A program made the position numbers and the translations under genes. This document shows positions 41,886 to 50,902 of a DNA stretch of 64,000 bases, one piece after another. The stretch's first letter is position 1; every line of letters begins with the position of its first letter. Origin of the DNA: an uncultured Porphyromonadaceae bacterium (lineage in GTDB: Bacteria; Bacteroidota; Bacteroidia; Bacteroidales; Muribaculaceae); the NCBI GenBank assembly GCA_947573485.1, contig CANPGB010000001.1, forward strand, positions 124,001 to 188,000, written 5' to 3'. The notes under the pieces are model-generated. The model saw only the letters and a program-made list of their open reading frames with translations, was not told the origin of the DNA and ran no database searches.

Positions 41886-42883
41886 TGAAAAAAATCCTCG
41901 GCATATTCCTCATTATCGTTGCTGCCACCCTCGGCGCCTGCTCCGACACCGAGCAGTTCCGCGTCAACGGCACCCTCGAAGGCAAACCCAACATCAACCT
42001 CCGCGCCAACTACTACTCCGGCGGCGCGCTCCGCACCCTTGTCACCGCATGCCGCGACGGCGAGTTCGAGTTCTTCGGCTCGGCTCCCAACCCTGCCCTG
42101 CTCGAAATCACCGACTACGACCACAGGCCCCTCGCACGCCTGATAGTGCGCAACGGCGAGACCTACTCAGTGGCAATCACGCCCGGCGACCTCTATGCCA
42201 CCAAAGTCGACGGCGGCGATATAAATCCTCGCTGGAGCTCTCTCCTGAGCTCATCGGCCGACAGTCTGCGACGAAACCCCAACGGCTTTGTGGCACGCTA
42301 TGTGGCCGCCAACCCCGCCGATATTCTCTCTACACTCCTTCTCGTTACAGAATACGACGCCGGAGCCGACGCCGTGGCTGCTGACTCGCTCATGTCGCTC
42401 ATAGCCCCCGAAGCGCGCCCGTCGTACCTCACAGAGAGCTTCAACTTCATGCTCAGAACGCTGATTGCCGAGACCGCCGACGCTCCCCTCGACACCCTCC
42501 GCTACCTCGACCGCCGCGACTCGCTCGCCACATTCACTCCCGCAGCCAAACACTCGCTGATTGCATTCAGCACAAAGAGCGACTACCGCTCCGACTCGCT
42601 CGTGCCCGCGCTGCGGAGGCTCTACAAAGCCAAGCGTCAGGGCGGAATCACCATAACCGACATCTCGCTCGACCCCGATACCATCGACTTCAAACGCGGC
42701 CTTAAAGCCGACTCGGTGGCATGGCCTGCAGGCTGGCTTCCCGGAGGCCAAGGCAACCCCGCCGTGACCCGCCTGGGCGTGCCCGGGCTGCCCTACTTCA
42801 TAGTGTGCGACTCACTCGGCACACAGCTGCTCCGCACAGGCTCGGCAGGCGAGGCCGAGAAATTTATCAACAGCCTAAAATAA
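41885..42883 (+). CDS. DUF4369-type lipoprotein with degenerate thioredoxin-like C-terminus
   Basis: 332 residues. A lipoprotein signal (MKKILGIFLIIVAATLGACSD, Cys19) is followed by a DUF4369-like beta domain (about 25-110, FRVNGTLEGKPNINLRANYY). The helical middle leads to a C-terminal piece with GVPGLPYFIVCDSLGTQLL, which looks like the cis-Pro half of a thioredoxin fold. No CXXC motif is present, so redox activity is unlikely. It is translationally coupled to pldA and followed 8 bp later by comM. Confidence 0.72.
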   Translation: MKKILGIFLIIVAATLGACSDTEQFRVNGTLEGKPNINLRANYYSGGALRTLVTACRDGEFEFFGSAPNPALLEITDYDHRPLARLIVRNGETYSVAITPGDLYATKVDGGDINPRWSSLLSSSADSLRRNPNGFVARYVAANPADILSTLLLVTEYDAGADAVAADSLMSLIAPEARPSYLTESFNFMLRTLIAETADAPLDTLRYLDRRDSLATFTPAAKHSLIAFSTKSDYRSDSLVPALRRLYKAKRQGGITITDISLDPDTIDFKRGLKADSVAWPAGWLPGGQGNPAVTRLGVPGLPYFIVCDSLGTQLLRTGSAGEAEKFINSLK

Positions 42884-42891
42884 CACCCGCG

Positions 42892-44445
42892 ATGCTCGTT
42901 AAAACCTACGCCGCCGCAGTGCGCGGTATCGACGCCATTATAGTTACCGTGGAGACTGTGGTCTCCCGCGGCCTACAGTTCTGCATCGTCGGGCTCCCCG
43001 ACACCGCCGTCAAAGAAAGCCACGAGCGCGTGCGCGCGGCTATCGAGCAGTCGGGCTTCAAAATGCCGCGCGTGGCTGCCGTTATAAACATGGCGCCCGC
43101 CGACGTACGCAAAGAAGGCGCCGCCTACGACCTGCCCATAGCCATAAGCCTTCTCCAAGGAGCCGAGATTATAAAAGCCGAGAACCTGGAACAATACCTC
43201 ATCATGGGCGAACTCTCGCTCGACGGCTCCGTGATGCCCGTCAAGGGCATACTCCCAATGGCCATAGAGGCACGTGCACGCGGCTTCAAAGGCATGATAG
43301 TGCCCTCGGCAAATGCCACCGAAGCCGCCGTCGTCAACCGCCTCGAAGTTTACGGGGTAGATAACCTCGCACAGGTCGTGGGCTTCCTCCAGGGTCACAC
43401 CAAAATCGAACCCACGGTAGTAGACACCCGTGCCGAATTTGCTGCAGCCTCGCACTCCTGCGACTACGATTTCAGCGAGGTCAAGGGGCAGGAGAACGTA
43501 AAACGCGCCTTCGAGGTAGCATGCGCGGGCGGCCATAACATACTGCTCGTAGGCCCTCCCGGCTCGGGAAAATCAATGATGGCCAAGCGCCTGCCCTCGA
43601 TAATGCCGCCACTCACGCTCGGCGAGGCTCTTGAGACCACAAAAATACACTCCGTGGCCGGAAAACTGCGCCGAGGCTCACGCCTGATGACCACCCGCCC
43701 CTTCCGCTCGCCTCACCACACAGTGTCGCCCGTGGCAATGGTCGGCGGAGGCTCCAACCCCATGCCCGGCGAGATTTCGCTCGCTCACAACGGCATCCTC
43801 TTCCTCGACGAGTTCCCCGAATTTCCGCGTACCGTGCTCGAAGTGCTCCGCCAGCCCCTCGAAGACCGTCGCATAAGCGTCTCGCGCGCCCGCTACCAGG
43901 TCGATTACCCCGCCGGATTCATGCTTGTGGCCTCGATGAACCCCTGCCCCTGCGGCTACTACACCCACCCCACAAAGCCCTGCACCTGCCAGCCCGGCGC
44001 CGTCTCGCGCTACCTCAACCGCATATCAGGGCCGCTCCTCGACCGCATCGACATACACGTGGAGATAATGCCCGTGCCCTTCGACGAGCTCGCCTCACGC
44101 TCGGCGGGCGAGCCCTCGGCAGCCATACGCGAACGCGTGGTAAAAGCACGTCAGGTGCAGGCCGAACGCTTCGGCTCTGAGCCCGACGTGCACTGCAACG
44201 CCCAGATGAACTCACGCCTCCTAACCGCGCACTGCGCCCTCGCACCGCAAGCCATGGCAATTCTCAAGGCCGCAATGGAAAAATACGACATGAGCGCCCG
44301 TGCCTACGACCGCATCCTCAAGGTGGCCCGCACCATAGCCGACCTCGACGCCTCACCCGAAATACAGCCCTGGCACGTGAGCGAAGCCGTCAACTACCGC
44401 TCGCTCGACCGCTCAGGCTGGGGCACAACCACGAAAGCCTTCTAA
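42892..44445 (+). CDS. comM: YifB/ComM family Mg chelatase-like AAA+ ATPase
   Basis: 517 residues from ATG 42892. The N-terminal Lon-protease-like domain (about 20-170, IVGLPDTAVKESHERVRAAI, GELSLDGSVMPVKG) is followed by an AAA+ module with Walker A GPPGSGKS (221-228), Walker B ILFLDEFPEF and the Mg_chelatase C-terminal domain (RISGPLLDRIDIHVE). ComM is a helicase for branch migration during natural transformation in other bacteria. A longer upstream extension of the frame overlaps the lipoprotein gene and is rejected. Confidence 0.95.
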   Translation: MLVKTYAAAVRGIDAIIVTVETVVSRGLQFCIVGLPDTAVKESHERVRAAIEQSGFKMPRVAAVINMAPADVRKEGAAYDLPIAISLLQGAEIIKAENLEQYLIMGELSLDGSVMPVKGILPMAIEARARGFKGMIVPSANATEAAVVNRLEVYGVDNLAQVVGFLQGHTKIEPTVVDTRAEFAAASHSCDYDFSEVKGQENVKRAFEVACAGGHNILLVGPPGSGKSMMAKRLPSIMPPLTLGEALETTKIHSVAGKLRRGSRLMTTRPFRSPHHTVSPVAMVGGGSNPMPGEISLAHNGILFLDEFPEFPRTVLEVLRQPLEDRRISVSRARYQVDYPAGFMLVASMNPCPCGYYTHPTKPCTCQPGAVSRYLNRISGPLLDRIDIHVEIMPVPFDELASRSAGEPSAAIRERVVKARQVQAERFGSEPDVHCNAQMNSRLLTAHCALAPQAMAILKAAMEKYDMSARAYDRILKVARTIADLDASPEIQPWHVSEAVNYRSLDRSGWGTTTKAF

Positions 44446-44495
44446 CCTTTCGCTCATACGCAGCCCCGACTCTTCAAAGAAAAAGACTCTTACAC

Positions 44496-45824
44496 ATGAA
44501 TAATTACAAAGAAAGCAATGCTGCGCTGCGGGGACTGCTGGCGCTCTCGCCCGTAGCGGTATTCTTGATAAGCTACGTAGTGGTGTCGCTGCTCTTGGGC
44601 GACTTCTACAAGATGCCGGTGTCGGTGGCGCTGCTGGCGGGCTCGGTGTGGGCAGTGCTCATCTACCGCGACGCCGAGTTGCCCGGGCGGATCGAGACTT
44701 TCTCGCGTGCCGCCGGTCACGTCAATATCCTCTACATGGTGTGGATTTTTATCCTCGCGGGAGCCTTCGCCTCGCTTGCCAAGTCGATAGGCTCGGTGGA
44801 GGCTACCGTCAACCTCGCCCTCGGCATTTTTCCGCCCTCTCTGGTGCTGCCCACGCTCTTCTTCGCGGCCTGCTTCATATCGCTCTCCATAGGCACATCG
44901 GTGGGCACGGTGGTGGCTCTCACACCCCTTGCGGTGGAAATTTCGGAAGCCGTGGGTGCAGAGGCGCCGTTCTACGTTGCCGTCGTTTTAGGCGGCGCTT
45001 TTTTCGGAGACAACCTCTCGTTCATCTCCGACACTACAATCGCAGCCACGCGCTCGCAAGGCTGCTCTATGGCCGATAAATTCAAAGCCAACTCATGGAT
45101 AGTGATTCCGGCAGCCATTGTGACCCTGGCGATATACGCTTTCATAGGTGCCGGGCACCCCGCCACTACCGACATGCCCGAGGCCGACGCATGGCTCATC
45201 CTGCCCTACATTTTAGTGATTATAACGGCTATTTTAGGGTGGAACGTGACCGTAGTTCTGTGTCTCGGCATAGCGTCAGCTCTCATCGAGGGCATGATTT
45301 ACGGCTATCCGCTCATCGACATGGCCGGCTCCATGGGCAGCGGCATCGACTCCATGGGCGAGCTCATCATAGTCACCCTCCTTGCCGCAGGCATGCTTGG
45401 CATTATAAAAGCTGCGGGAGGCATCGATTTTCTGCTCAGGCTGCTCACAAAGCGTATCCACGGGCGCCGAGGAGCGCAGGCCGTGATAGCGGTATTGGTG
45501 GGATTGGTGAACCTCTGCACGGCCAACAACACCGTGGCGATCATCACCGTAGGCTCTATCTCGCGCTCCATAGCGGGGCGCTTCGGTATCGACGCACGCA
45601 AGAGCGCCTCTATACTCGACACAGCCTCGTGTATCGTGCAAGCCCTTATACCCTACGGCGCGCAGACCCTCCTTGCCACCTCGCTGGCGGCAATCTCCCC
45701 GGGCTCGCTGCTGCCCTACCAGTACTATCCGGCTATTCTCACCGTGTCGCTCGTACTCTCAATAATCTTCCTCTACCCGAGGCGCCTGAATCAGCCAAAG
45801 AGCTCTGAGGCGACATCGAGATAG
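44496..45824 (+). CDS. NhaC-family Na+/H+ antiporter
   Basis: 442 residues, about 11-12 membrane helices. GTSVGTVVALTPLAVEIS and GGAFFGDNLSFISDTTIAATRSQGC are signature blocks of the NhaC family. There is a second half with NLCTANNTVAIITVG. It should exchange Na+ (or an organic substrate) for protons at the inner membrane. Its last 34 bp overlap the 3' end of the convergent glycosyltransferase gene. Confidence 0.92.
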   Translation: MNNYKESNAALRGLLALSPVAVFLISYVVVSLLLGDFYKMPVSVALLAGSVWAVLIYRDAELPGRIETFSRAAGHVNILYMVWIFILAGAFASLAKSIGSVEATVNLALGIFPPSLVLPTLFFAACFISLSIGTSVGTVVALTPLAVEISEAVGAEAPFYVAVVLGGAFFGDNLSFISDTTIAATRSQGCSMADKFKANSWIVIPAAIVTLAIYAFIGAGHPATTDMPEADAWLILPYILVIITAILGWNVTVVLCLGIASALIEGMIYGYPLIDMAGSMGSGIDSMGELIIVTLLAAGMLGIIKAAGGIDFLLRLLTKRIHGRRGAQAVIAVLVGLVNLCTANNTVAIITVGSISRSIAGRFGIDARKSASILDTASCIVQALIPYGAQTLLATSLAAISPGSLLPYQYYPAILTVSLVLSIIFLYPRRLNQPKSSEATSR

Positions 45825-47014
45825 CGCTGAGCCACACTCTTGGCACTGAACTTAGACTCTACCGCCTTGTGCAGCTCCTGCCTGGGAAGAGGCGAGCTCA
45901 AGGCCTTGTCGAGCGCATGCGCGAAGGCGGCAGTATCGTAAGGGGGAATCAGAAATCCCTCATCAGGCGAGGAAATAATATCACGCTGACCGCCGCTGTC
46001 AAATGCCACGGGGGTGCAACCCGCCGCCTGGCCCTCGATAAGGGTGCCCGGGAGGGTTTCATAGAGCGAGGTGGAGATTACGGCCGTGGCATGCGCATAG
46101 AGCTCGCGCGGGTCGGCCACAGGGCCGAGATGAAGGTGGGGGAAGTGCAGGCCGTCGAGAGCCGAGCTCTCGCGCAGAGCTCCGAAAAATACAGCCACGG
46201 CATCATCGCGCTTCAGGCGGTTGAGCACATCTACGGCATAGCCAAGCCCCTTCACGGGGTCGTCGAGGCGTGCGGCGCCCATGAGTATTATCTTTTTATC
46301 GTCGGGTAAGCCCGATTCAGCCCTTGAGCGCCCGGGGGCAGTAGCGAAGCTCTCTACCGGGAACGCGTTGGGAATAGTAACAACACTCTGATTCCTCATC
46401 AGAGAGCTCTCACGGCAGCGCTCTGCGAGCCATGAGCTGACGGCCACGAAGCCTATGCGGCAGCCCTCGTAGCAGCTTTTTTTGCGCTCCCACGTGCGCC
46501 GCGAGAGGTCGGTATCGGAGGGGTGGCGGTGTACAAACGGGCACCGTCCGCATCCGGGGTCGAGGCGGTAATTGCCGCAGGCACCTGCGTGGTGGCATAT
46601 GCCCGTGAGGTTCCACATATCGTGCATAGTCCACAGCACCGGTTTTGTGGTGGCTATGCGGCGTATCTCATTGAGCGAGAGCATGCCTTGGTTCACCCAG
46701 TTCAGCATCACGAGGTCGGCCTCCCGCACAAGTCTGTGGTGCGAGAGAGGCAGTCCGTCGGTAGCTATCGACACCTTGAAGAGGTCGGCACGGTCGAAGC
46801 CGTTGGCCGCGAATATTCGCGCATGCTCCTCATAAAAAGGAATACGCGCACGCCACTCGGGAGCAGCCACCTCAACATAAGGGCTGCCGGAGGCCTTGTG
46901 CACCACCAGCATGCGGGCGTCATGGCCGAGCGCACGCAGCGCCTCCATGAGGCGGAAGGAGACCACAGAGGCACCCCCGCGCACATCGCTGTGGTTTATC
47001 AGGCATATTTTCAT
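45791..47014 (-). CDS. GT4-family glycosyltransferase (polysaccharide biosynthesis)
   Basis: 407 residues, GT-B fold. The N-terminal ICLINHSDVRGGASVVSFRL has the GGAS acceptor-loop; the middle has TMHDMWNLTGICHHAGACGNYRLDPGCGRCP, seen in WcaC/WcaL-like colanic acid and capsule transferases. The C-terminal SLYETLPGTLIEGQAAGCTPVAFDSGG contains the catalytic EGQ. It overlaps the Wzx-type flippase gene by 4 bp and is the last gene of the leftward operon. Confidence 0.9.
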   Translation of the reverse strand: MKICLINHSDVRGGASVVSFRLMEALRALGHDARMLVVHKASGSPYVEVAAPEWRARIPFYEEHARIFAANGFDRADLFKVSIATDGLPLSHHRLVREADLVMLNWVNQGMLSLNEIRRIATTKPVLWTMHDMWNLTGICHHAGACGNYRLDPGCGRCPFVHRHPSDTDLSRRTWERKKSCYEGCRIGFVAVSSWLAERCRESSLMRNQSVVTIPNAFPVESFATAPGRSRAESGLPDDKKIILMGAARLDDPVKGLGYAVDVLNRLKRDDAVAVFFGALRESSALDGLHFPHLHLGPVADPRELYAHATAVISTSLYETLPGTLIEGQAAGCTPVAFDSGGQRDIISSPDEGFLIPPYDTAAFAHALDKALSSPLPRQELHKAVESKFSAKSVAQRYLDVASELFG

Positions 47015-48522
47015 CGGTGCAGGCGTGCGGCAAGAGGTCCTAAGAGAGCCTTGAAATTTATGCGCTCAATCTTTACAAACACCAGCACGAAAACTCCGAG
47101 CAGGCACAGACGCACGGCAGCGTTCACAATGCTGTGAAGCCCGAGTGCCGGAAGCGCCCAGACGCCTGCGGCGTAGAGCAGGGCGGCGATACCGAAGTAG
47201 CCGCAGATGCGCCCCACAGAGTAGTCTATCGGGTACTTGCGCTGCCCCACAAAGTAGCTTGCGAGCATCATAGCGCCGTAGCTGCACAGCGCCGCCGTGG
47301 CGCAGCCCATGTAGCCGAAGCGGGGCACAAGGGCAAAGTTGAGCAAGAGCGTCACCCCGAGGCCGAAGAGCGAGAACCACATGCCCCACACAGTGCGGTC
47401 GGTAAGCTTGTACCACACCGAGAGGTTGTAGAAAATGCCGAAAAAGAGCTCTCCGAGCATTATGAGCGGTACCACTTTAAGACCGCTGAAATAGCGGGGC
47501 GAGATAAAATACTTGATGATGTCAAGGTAGTACATCACCCCGAGGAAGATAAAGAGCGCGAAAACCACGAAGTACTTCATGGCATCGCGGTAGGCCTGCA
47601 TCTTGCCCTCGCCCGCCTCCTTGCTGCGTGAGAATATAAAAGGCTCATAAGCAAAGCGGAAAGCCTGGAGGAACACGAGCAGCAGTATGCCTATCTTGTA
47701 GTTGGCGCCGTAGATACCGAGGCCGTACATGGCCTCGTCGGGGTCGGACACGAGGTGAGGGTAGAGTATCTTGTCGATAGTCTGGTTCATGATACCGGCC
47801 ACTCCGAGCACGAGCAGCGGTGCCGAGTAGCGGAGCATCTCGCGCCAGAGCGTGCCGTTGAAGCGCCAGCGGAAGCCGCCCAGGTCGGGAATGAGCATGA
47901 GCAGATTCACCGCCGAGGCTATCAGGTTGGCAAGGAACACGTAGCCTATGCCGAAGGTGGGGTCGTAGAACCAGCCGACAGTTGCCGGGGCGTGCTCCAT
48001 GAGCCAGGGGCACAAGAGTATGAAGAAGAGGTTGAGACCGATGTTAAGCCCTATGTTCACAAGCTTGAGGAGGGCGAAGCGCATGGGGCGCTTGCGGAAG
48101 CGCAGATAGCTGTAGGGGATAGCCATAAAGGCGTCCATAGCCACGCACAGGGCCATTATCACCACATACGAGGGGTGCCCGTCGCACTCCATGGCCACCG
48201 TCACCGGGCCTAAGAAAGCGAGCACCAGCGCCACAAAGGCCGTGGAGCTCACCGCCAAGGAGATGAGCGATGTGGAGTACACCTCCATGGGGTCGGTCCA
48301 CCGCTCGTGGTTTGCGAAGCGGAAGAAGCCCGTCTCCATGCCGTAGGTTAGTATAACCATAGCAAGGGCCACCACCGAGTAAACGAAGGTGACCACGCCA
48401 TATTCCGCAACCGGGAACATTATGGTATACAGGGGCACGAGCATCCAGTTGAGGAAGCGCCCCACAATGGAGCTCAGCCCGTAGATTGCCGTATCTTTGG
48501 CAAGACTCTTTATCCCTGCCAT
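47011..48522 (-). CDS. Wzx/MATE-like polysaccharide flippase
   Basis: 503 residues with about 14 membrane helices, the typical size of lipopolysaccharide/oligosaccharide flippases. The N-terminus SLAKDTAIYGLSSIVGRFLNWMLVPLYT is characteristic of the polysaccharide biosynthesis (RfbX/Wzx) family. It moves lipid-linked glycan units to the periplasmic face. It starts at the stop codon of an ABC-2 permease gene (TAATG), so it is coupled to the efflux genes upstream. The matching polymerase or ligase is not in the window. Confidence 0.92.
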   Translation of the reverse strand: MAGIKSLAKDTAIYGLSSIVGRFLNWMLVPLYTIMFPVAEYGVVTFVYSVVALAMVILTYGMETGFFRFANHERWTDPMEVYSTSLISLAVSSTAFVALVLAFLGPVTVAMECDGHPSYVVIMALCVAMDAFMAIPYSYLRFRKRPMRFALLKLVNIGLNIGLNLFFILLCPWLMEHAPATVGWFYDPTFGIGYVFLANLIASAVNLLMLIPDLGGFRWRFNGTLWREMLRYSAPLLVLGVAGIMNQTIDKILYPHLVSDPDEAMYGLGIYGANYKIGILLLVFLQAFRFAYEPFIFSRSKEAGEGKMQAYRDAMKYFVVFALFIFLGVMYYLDIIKYFISPRYFSGLKVVPLIMLGELFFGIFYNLSVWYKLTDRTVWGMWFSLFGLGVTLLLNFALVPRFGYMGCATAALCSYGAMMLASYFVGQRKYPIDYSVGRICGYFGIAALLYAAGVWALPALGLHSIVNAAVRLCLLGVFVLVFVKIERINFKALLGPLAARLHR

Positions 48523-49730
48523 TATCCTCTGCCGTAGCGCAAGCGCGATTTCACATCAATATATTTCGTTGCCCAGCAGGCGGCGAGCATATACACGGCC
48601 GTCAGAATCCACATAGCAAGGAAGGCCGTGCCCACCTCCGGGAGAGTGGCGGCATTGCTGTTGATGCGGATAAAGCCTTCCACGCCCCACACGGCAGGCA
48701 CACAGTTGCCAACCCATATCCACAGCGGGCTCATGGCGTAGCGCGGCCAGGTGAGACCCGAGAGGAAGAGGAACACAACCGAGGTGAAAACTATCACTAT
48801 AAAGGCACTCTCGCGCTCTTTCATAAAGACGTTGAGAGCCTGCCCGAGGAAGGCCGTGGCAAGAAGCATGGGGAAGATGAAGAGCAGATAATCAACAGCG
48901 GCACCGTAGTGCGGCAGGTTGAACATCTCGGGTATGAAGCGCATGATATACACGGTGAGCGGAATATAGAACACCGTGCAGGCAAGGGCGCGCCCCCATA
49001 CGGTGGCAAGAACGCTCACCCCGGCAGGGTCCTGCGGGTCGATGCCTCCGTTACGCCTGCGGCGCTCGCGCGAGGTGCCCCCGAGCAGCGTGATACCGAG
49101 AATCATACTCTGCTGCAATATGAGAATAACAATGCCGGGAATTACAAAAGAGGCAAAGCCCTGCTCGGTGTCGCCAAGGAAGTTGCTCTCGCTCTTCACT
49201 GGCATGGCACCGGCCCCTGCGAGCGACTCAAGGCCTGTAGAAGCTATGCGCTCGCCCGTAATCTCGCTTATCACCTCAAGCTGCAGGTCGGTGAGAGCCG
49301 ACACAAAGGCGCGGTAGCGCAGCAGCAGGCTCATCTCGGCGTAGAACTCAACATGCGAGGGTTCGCCCGTGCCGAGGTTCTTGGAGTAGTCGGCCGGAAT
49401 CTGCATGATGCCGAACACCTTGCTCTCGGCCATGAGCTCGCGGGCCTCGGCCATATCGGCGCAGTAGGCGTACACCTCCATTGAGGGCGAGGCGTCGGCC
49501 TTGCGCACGAAGTCGCGCGAGGCTGCCGTGCGCGAGTTATCTACCACAGCAACGGGTATATCGCGCACAACCTCGGGGTTATAGATGAGCGTATACACCA
49601 CAGGGTAGGCCAGCGGCAGAGCCACAAAGAAAAGCAGCACCCCGGGGTCGTGGATTATCTGCCGGAGCTCGTTGCGGAAAACGCGCCCCATGGCCACCCA
49701 CCACGATTTTATTTTATGGAAAGCACTCAT
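48522..49730 (-). CDS. ABC-2 type permease (YhhJ-like), second of a pair
   Basis: 402 residues from MSAFHKIKSWWVAMG (49730), preferred to a start 4 codons upstream. One N-terminal helix (about 20-50), a large periplasmic domain (about 60-200, DIPVAVVDNSRTAASRDFVRKADASPSMEV) and five C-terminal helices match the ABC-2 membrane transporter fold. It starts 1 bp after the stop codon of the other permease. No ATP-binding subunit is encoded anywhere in the operon. Probably part of an HlyD-TolC export complex. Confidence 0.88.
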   Translation of the reverse strand: MSAFHKIKSWWVAMGRVFRNELRQIIHDPGVLLFFVALPLAYPVVYTLIYNPEVVRDIPVAVVDNSRTAASRDFVRKADASPSMEVYAYCADMAEARELMAESKVFGIMQIPADYSKNLGTGEPSHVEFYAEMSLLLRYRAFVSALTDLQLEVISEITGERIASTGLESLAGAGAMPVKSESNFLGDTEQGFASFVIPGIVILILQQSMILGITLLGGTSRERRRRNGGIDPQDPAGVSVLATVWGRALACTVFYIPLTVYIMRFIPEMFNLPHYGAAVDYLLFIFPMLLATAFLGQALNVFMKERESAFIVIVFTSVVFLFLSGLTWPRYAMSPLWIWVGNCVPAVWGVEGFIRINSNAATLPEVGTAFLAMWILTAVYMLAACWATKYIDVKSRLRYGRG

Positions 49731-49731
49731 G

Positions 49732-50898
49732 TCAAGGCACATATACGGGTTTCAGGCATGCTTTCTTCAGATGCCAGAGCATCGTGCATGCCACAATCGG
49801 GAAAACTATCAGCGCCGCGAAATAGAGGCGCGAGTAGTAGAGAGGCACCCCGTCGAGGGCTATGTTGATATATATCAGGAACCAGTAGCGGATAGGTGCA
49901 AGCCAGCTGAATATGGCCAGGGCGCCATACATGCTCTGAACCGGGAAAGAGAAGCCGGTGAACGAGAAGGAAAGTATGCCGAAGAGCGCCGTAAGGCTGA
50001 ACGCCAGGCGCGGGTTGGGCACCACCGAGCATATGAAGGTGGCGAAGCTCTGCGAGGCAATCACGGTGAGCACCGTGGCTGTTATCATCCACCCCAAGGA
50101 GCCGTTGAGCGGGAAGTGCGAGTAGCCGAAGAGGAGCCACAGCAGGAAAAGCCCCACGGCAGTGAAGATAAGGGTCTGCGGCAGGAGTTTCGACACTAAT
50201 GCCACGCCCATGCGGCCATTGGCGGCGGCGAGCCACTGCGGCGATGTTCCCTCTTTAATCTCTATGGTAATAGAGAACACCGTCATGAGCATTATCATGA
50301 GCACGAAGGTGCAGATTGTGAACGAGGGGCAGAGGTAAATGGCATAGTTCATCCACGGGTTGTTGAGCGGGAACTGGTCGATTACCACCGGCTGCACGAG
50401 GTCGGAAATCGACTCCGACGAGAGCCCGAGGCTCTGCAGAGTCTGCTTCACCACGCCTCCGGCAGTGGCCACCGCCACGGTCTTGAAACCTTTGAAAGCG
50501 AGGGTGCCGGGCACGAAGTAAGTCATGTTTGAGTAGTACTCCAGGGTGGGCGCGTTGCCGGCCAGGGCGTCCTGCTCAAAGTTTGCCGGAATCACGAAGA
50601 AGCCGAAGATAGAGCCGTCGCGCACTGCGGCGAGGGCATCGTCGTAGGTCTCGCAGTCGCGGGTTATATCAATAACCTGAATGGCTTTGAGCGAGCGAGT
50701 CACCGTGCGCGACATCGTGGAGTGGTCGAGGTCGACCACCGCCGTCGGCACCTGCTCGGGAAGCCCCTTGTCGAGGATGCTCAGGAAGAACACCCCGATG
50801 AACAGGGGCACGAGCACCATGCCGAAGAAGTACATCCTCCTCGAGCACATGCGGCGTATCTCGCGCCTCATCCCGGCTATGAAACCTAAGTCGGCCAT
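49732..50898 (-). CDS. ABC-2 type permease (YhhJ-like), first of a pair
   Basis: 388 residues from MADLGFIAGMRREIRRMC (50898); the 52-codon upstream extension overlaps the HlyD gene and is rejected. The layout is the same as its neighbour: an N-terminal helix, a periplasmic domain (VPTAVVDLDHSTMSRTVTRSLKAIQVI) and C-terminal helices. It lies 4 bp after the HlyD gene. The two permeases probably form a heterodimer in the inner membrane. Confidence 0.88.
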   Translation of the reverse strand: MADLGFIAGMRREIRRMCSRRMYFFGMVLVPLFIGVFFLSILDKGLPEQVPTAVVDLDHSTMSRTVTRSLKAIQVIDITRDCETYDDALAAVRDGSIFGFFVIPANFEQDALAGNAPTLEYYSNMTYFVPGTLAFKGFKTVAVATAGGVVKQTLQSLGLSSESISDLVQPVVIDQFPLNNPWMNYAIYLCPSFTICTFVLMIMLMTVFSITIEIKEGTSPQWLAAANGRMGVALVSKLLPQTLIFTAVGLFLLWLLFGYSHFPLNGSLGWMITATVLTVIASQSFATFICSVVPNPRLAFSLTALFGILSFSFTGFSFPVQSMYGALAIFSWLAPIRYWFLIYINIALDGVPLYYSRLYFAALIVFPIVACTMLWHLKKACLKPVYVP

Positions 50899-50902
50899 TG
50901 CG

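Noticed and set aside
42721-42891. Upstream extension of comM
   Set aside because: The frame is open further upstream but overlaps the lipoprotein gene; MLVKTYAAAVRGID at 42892 is the standard YifB start.
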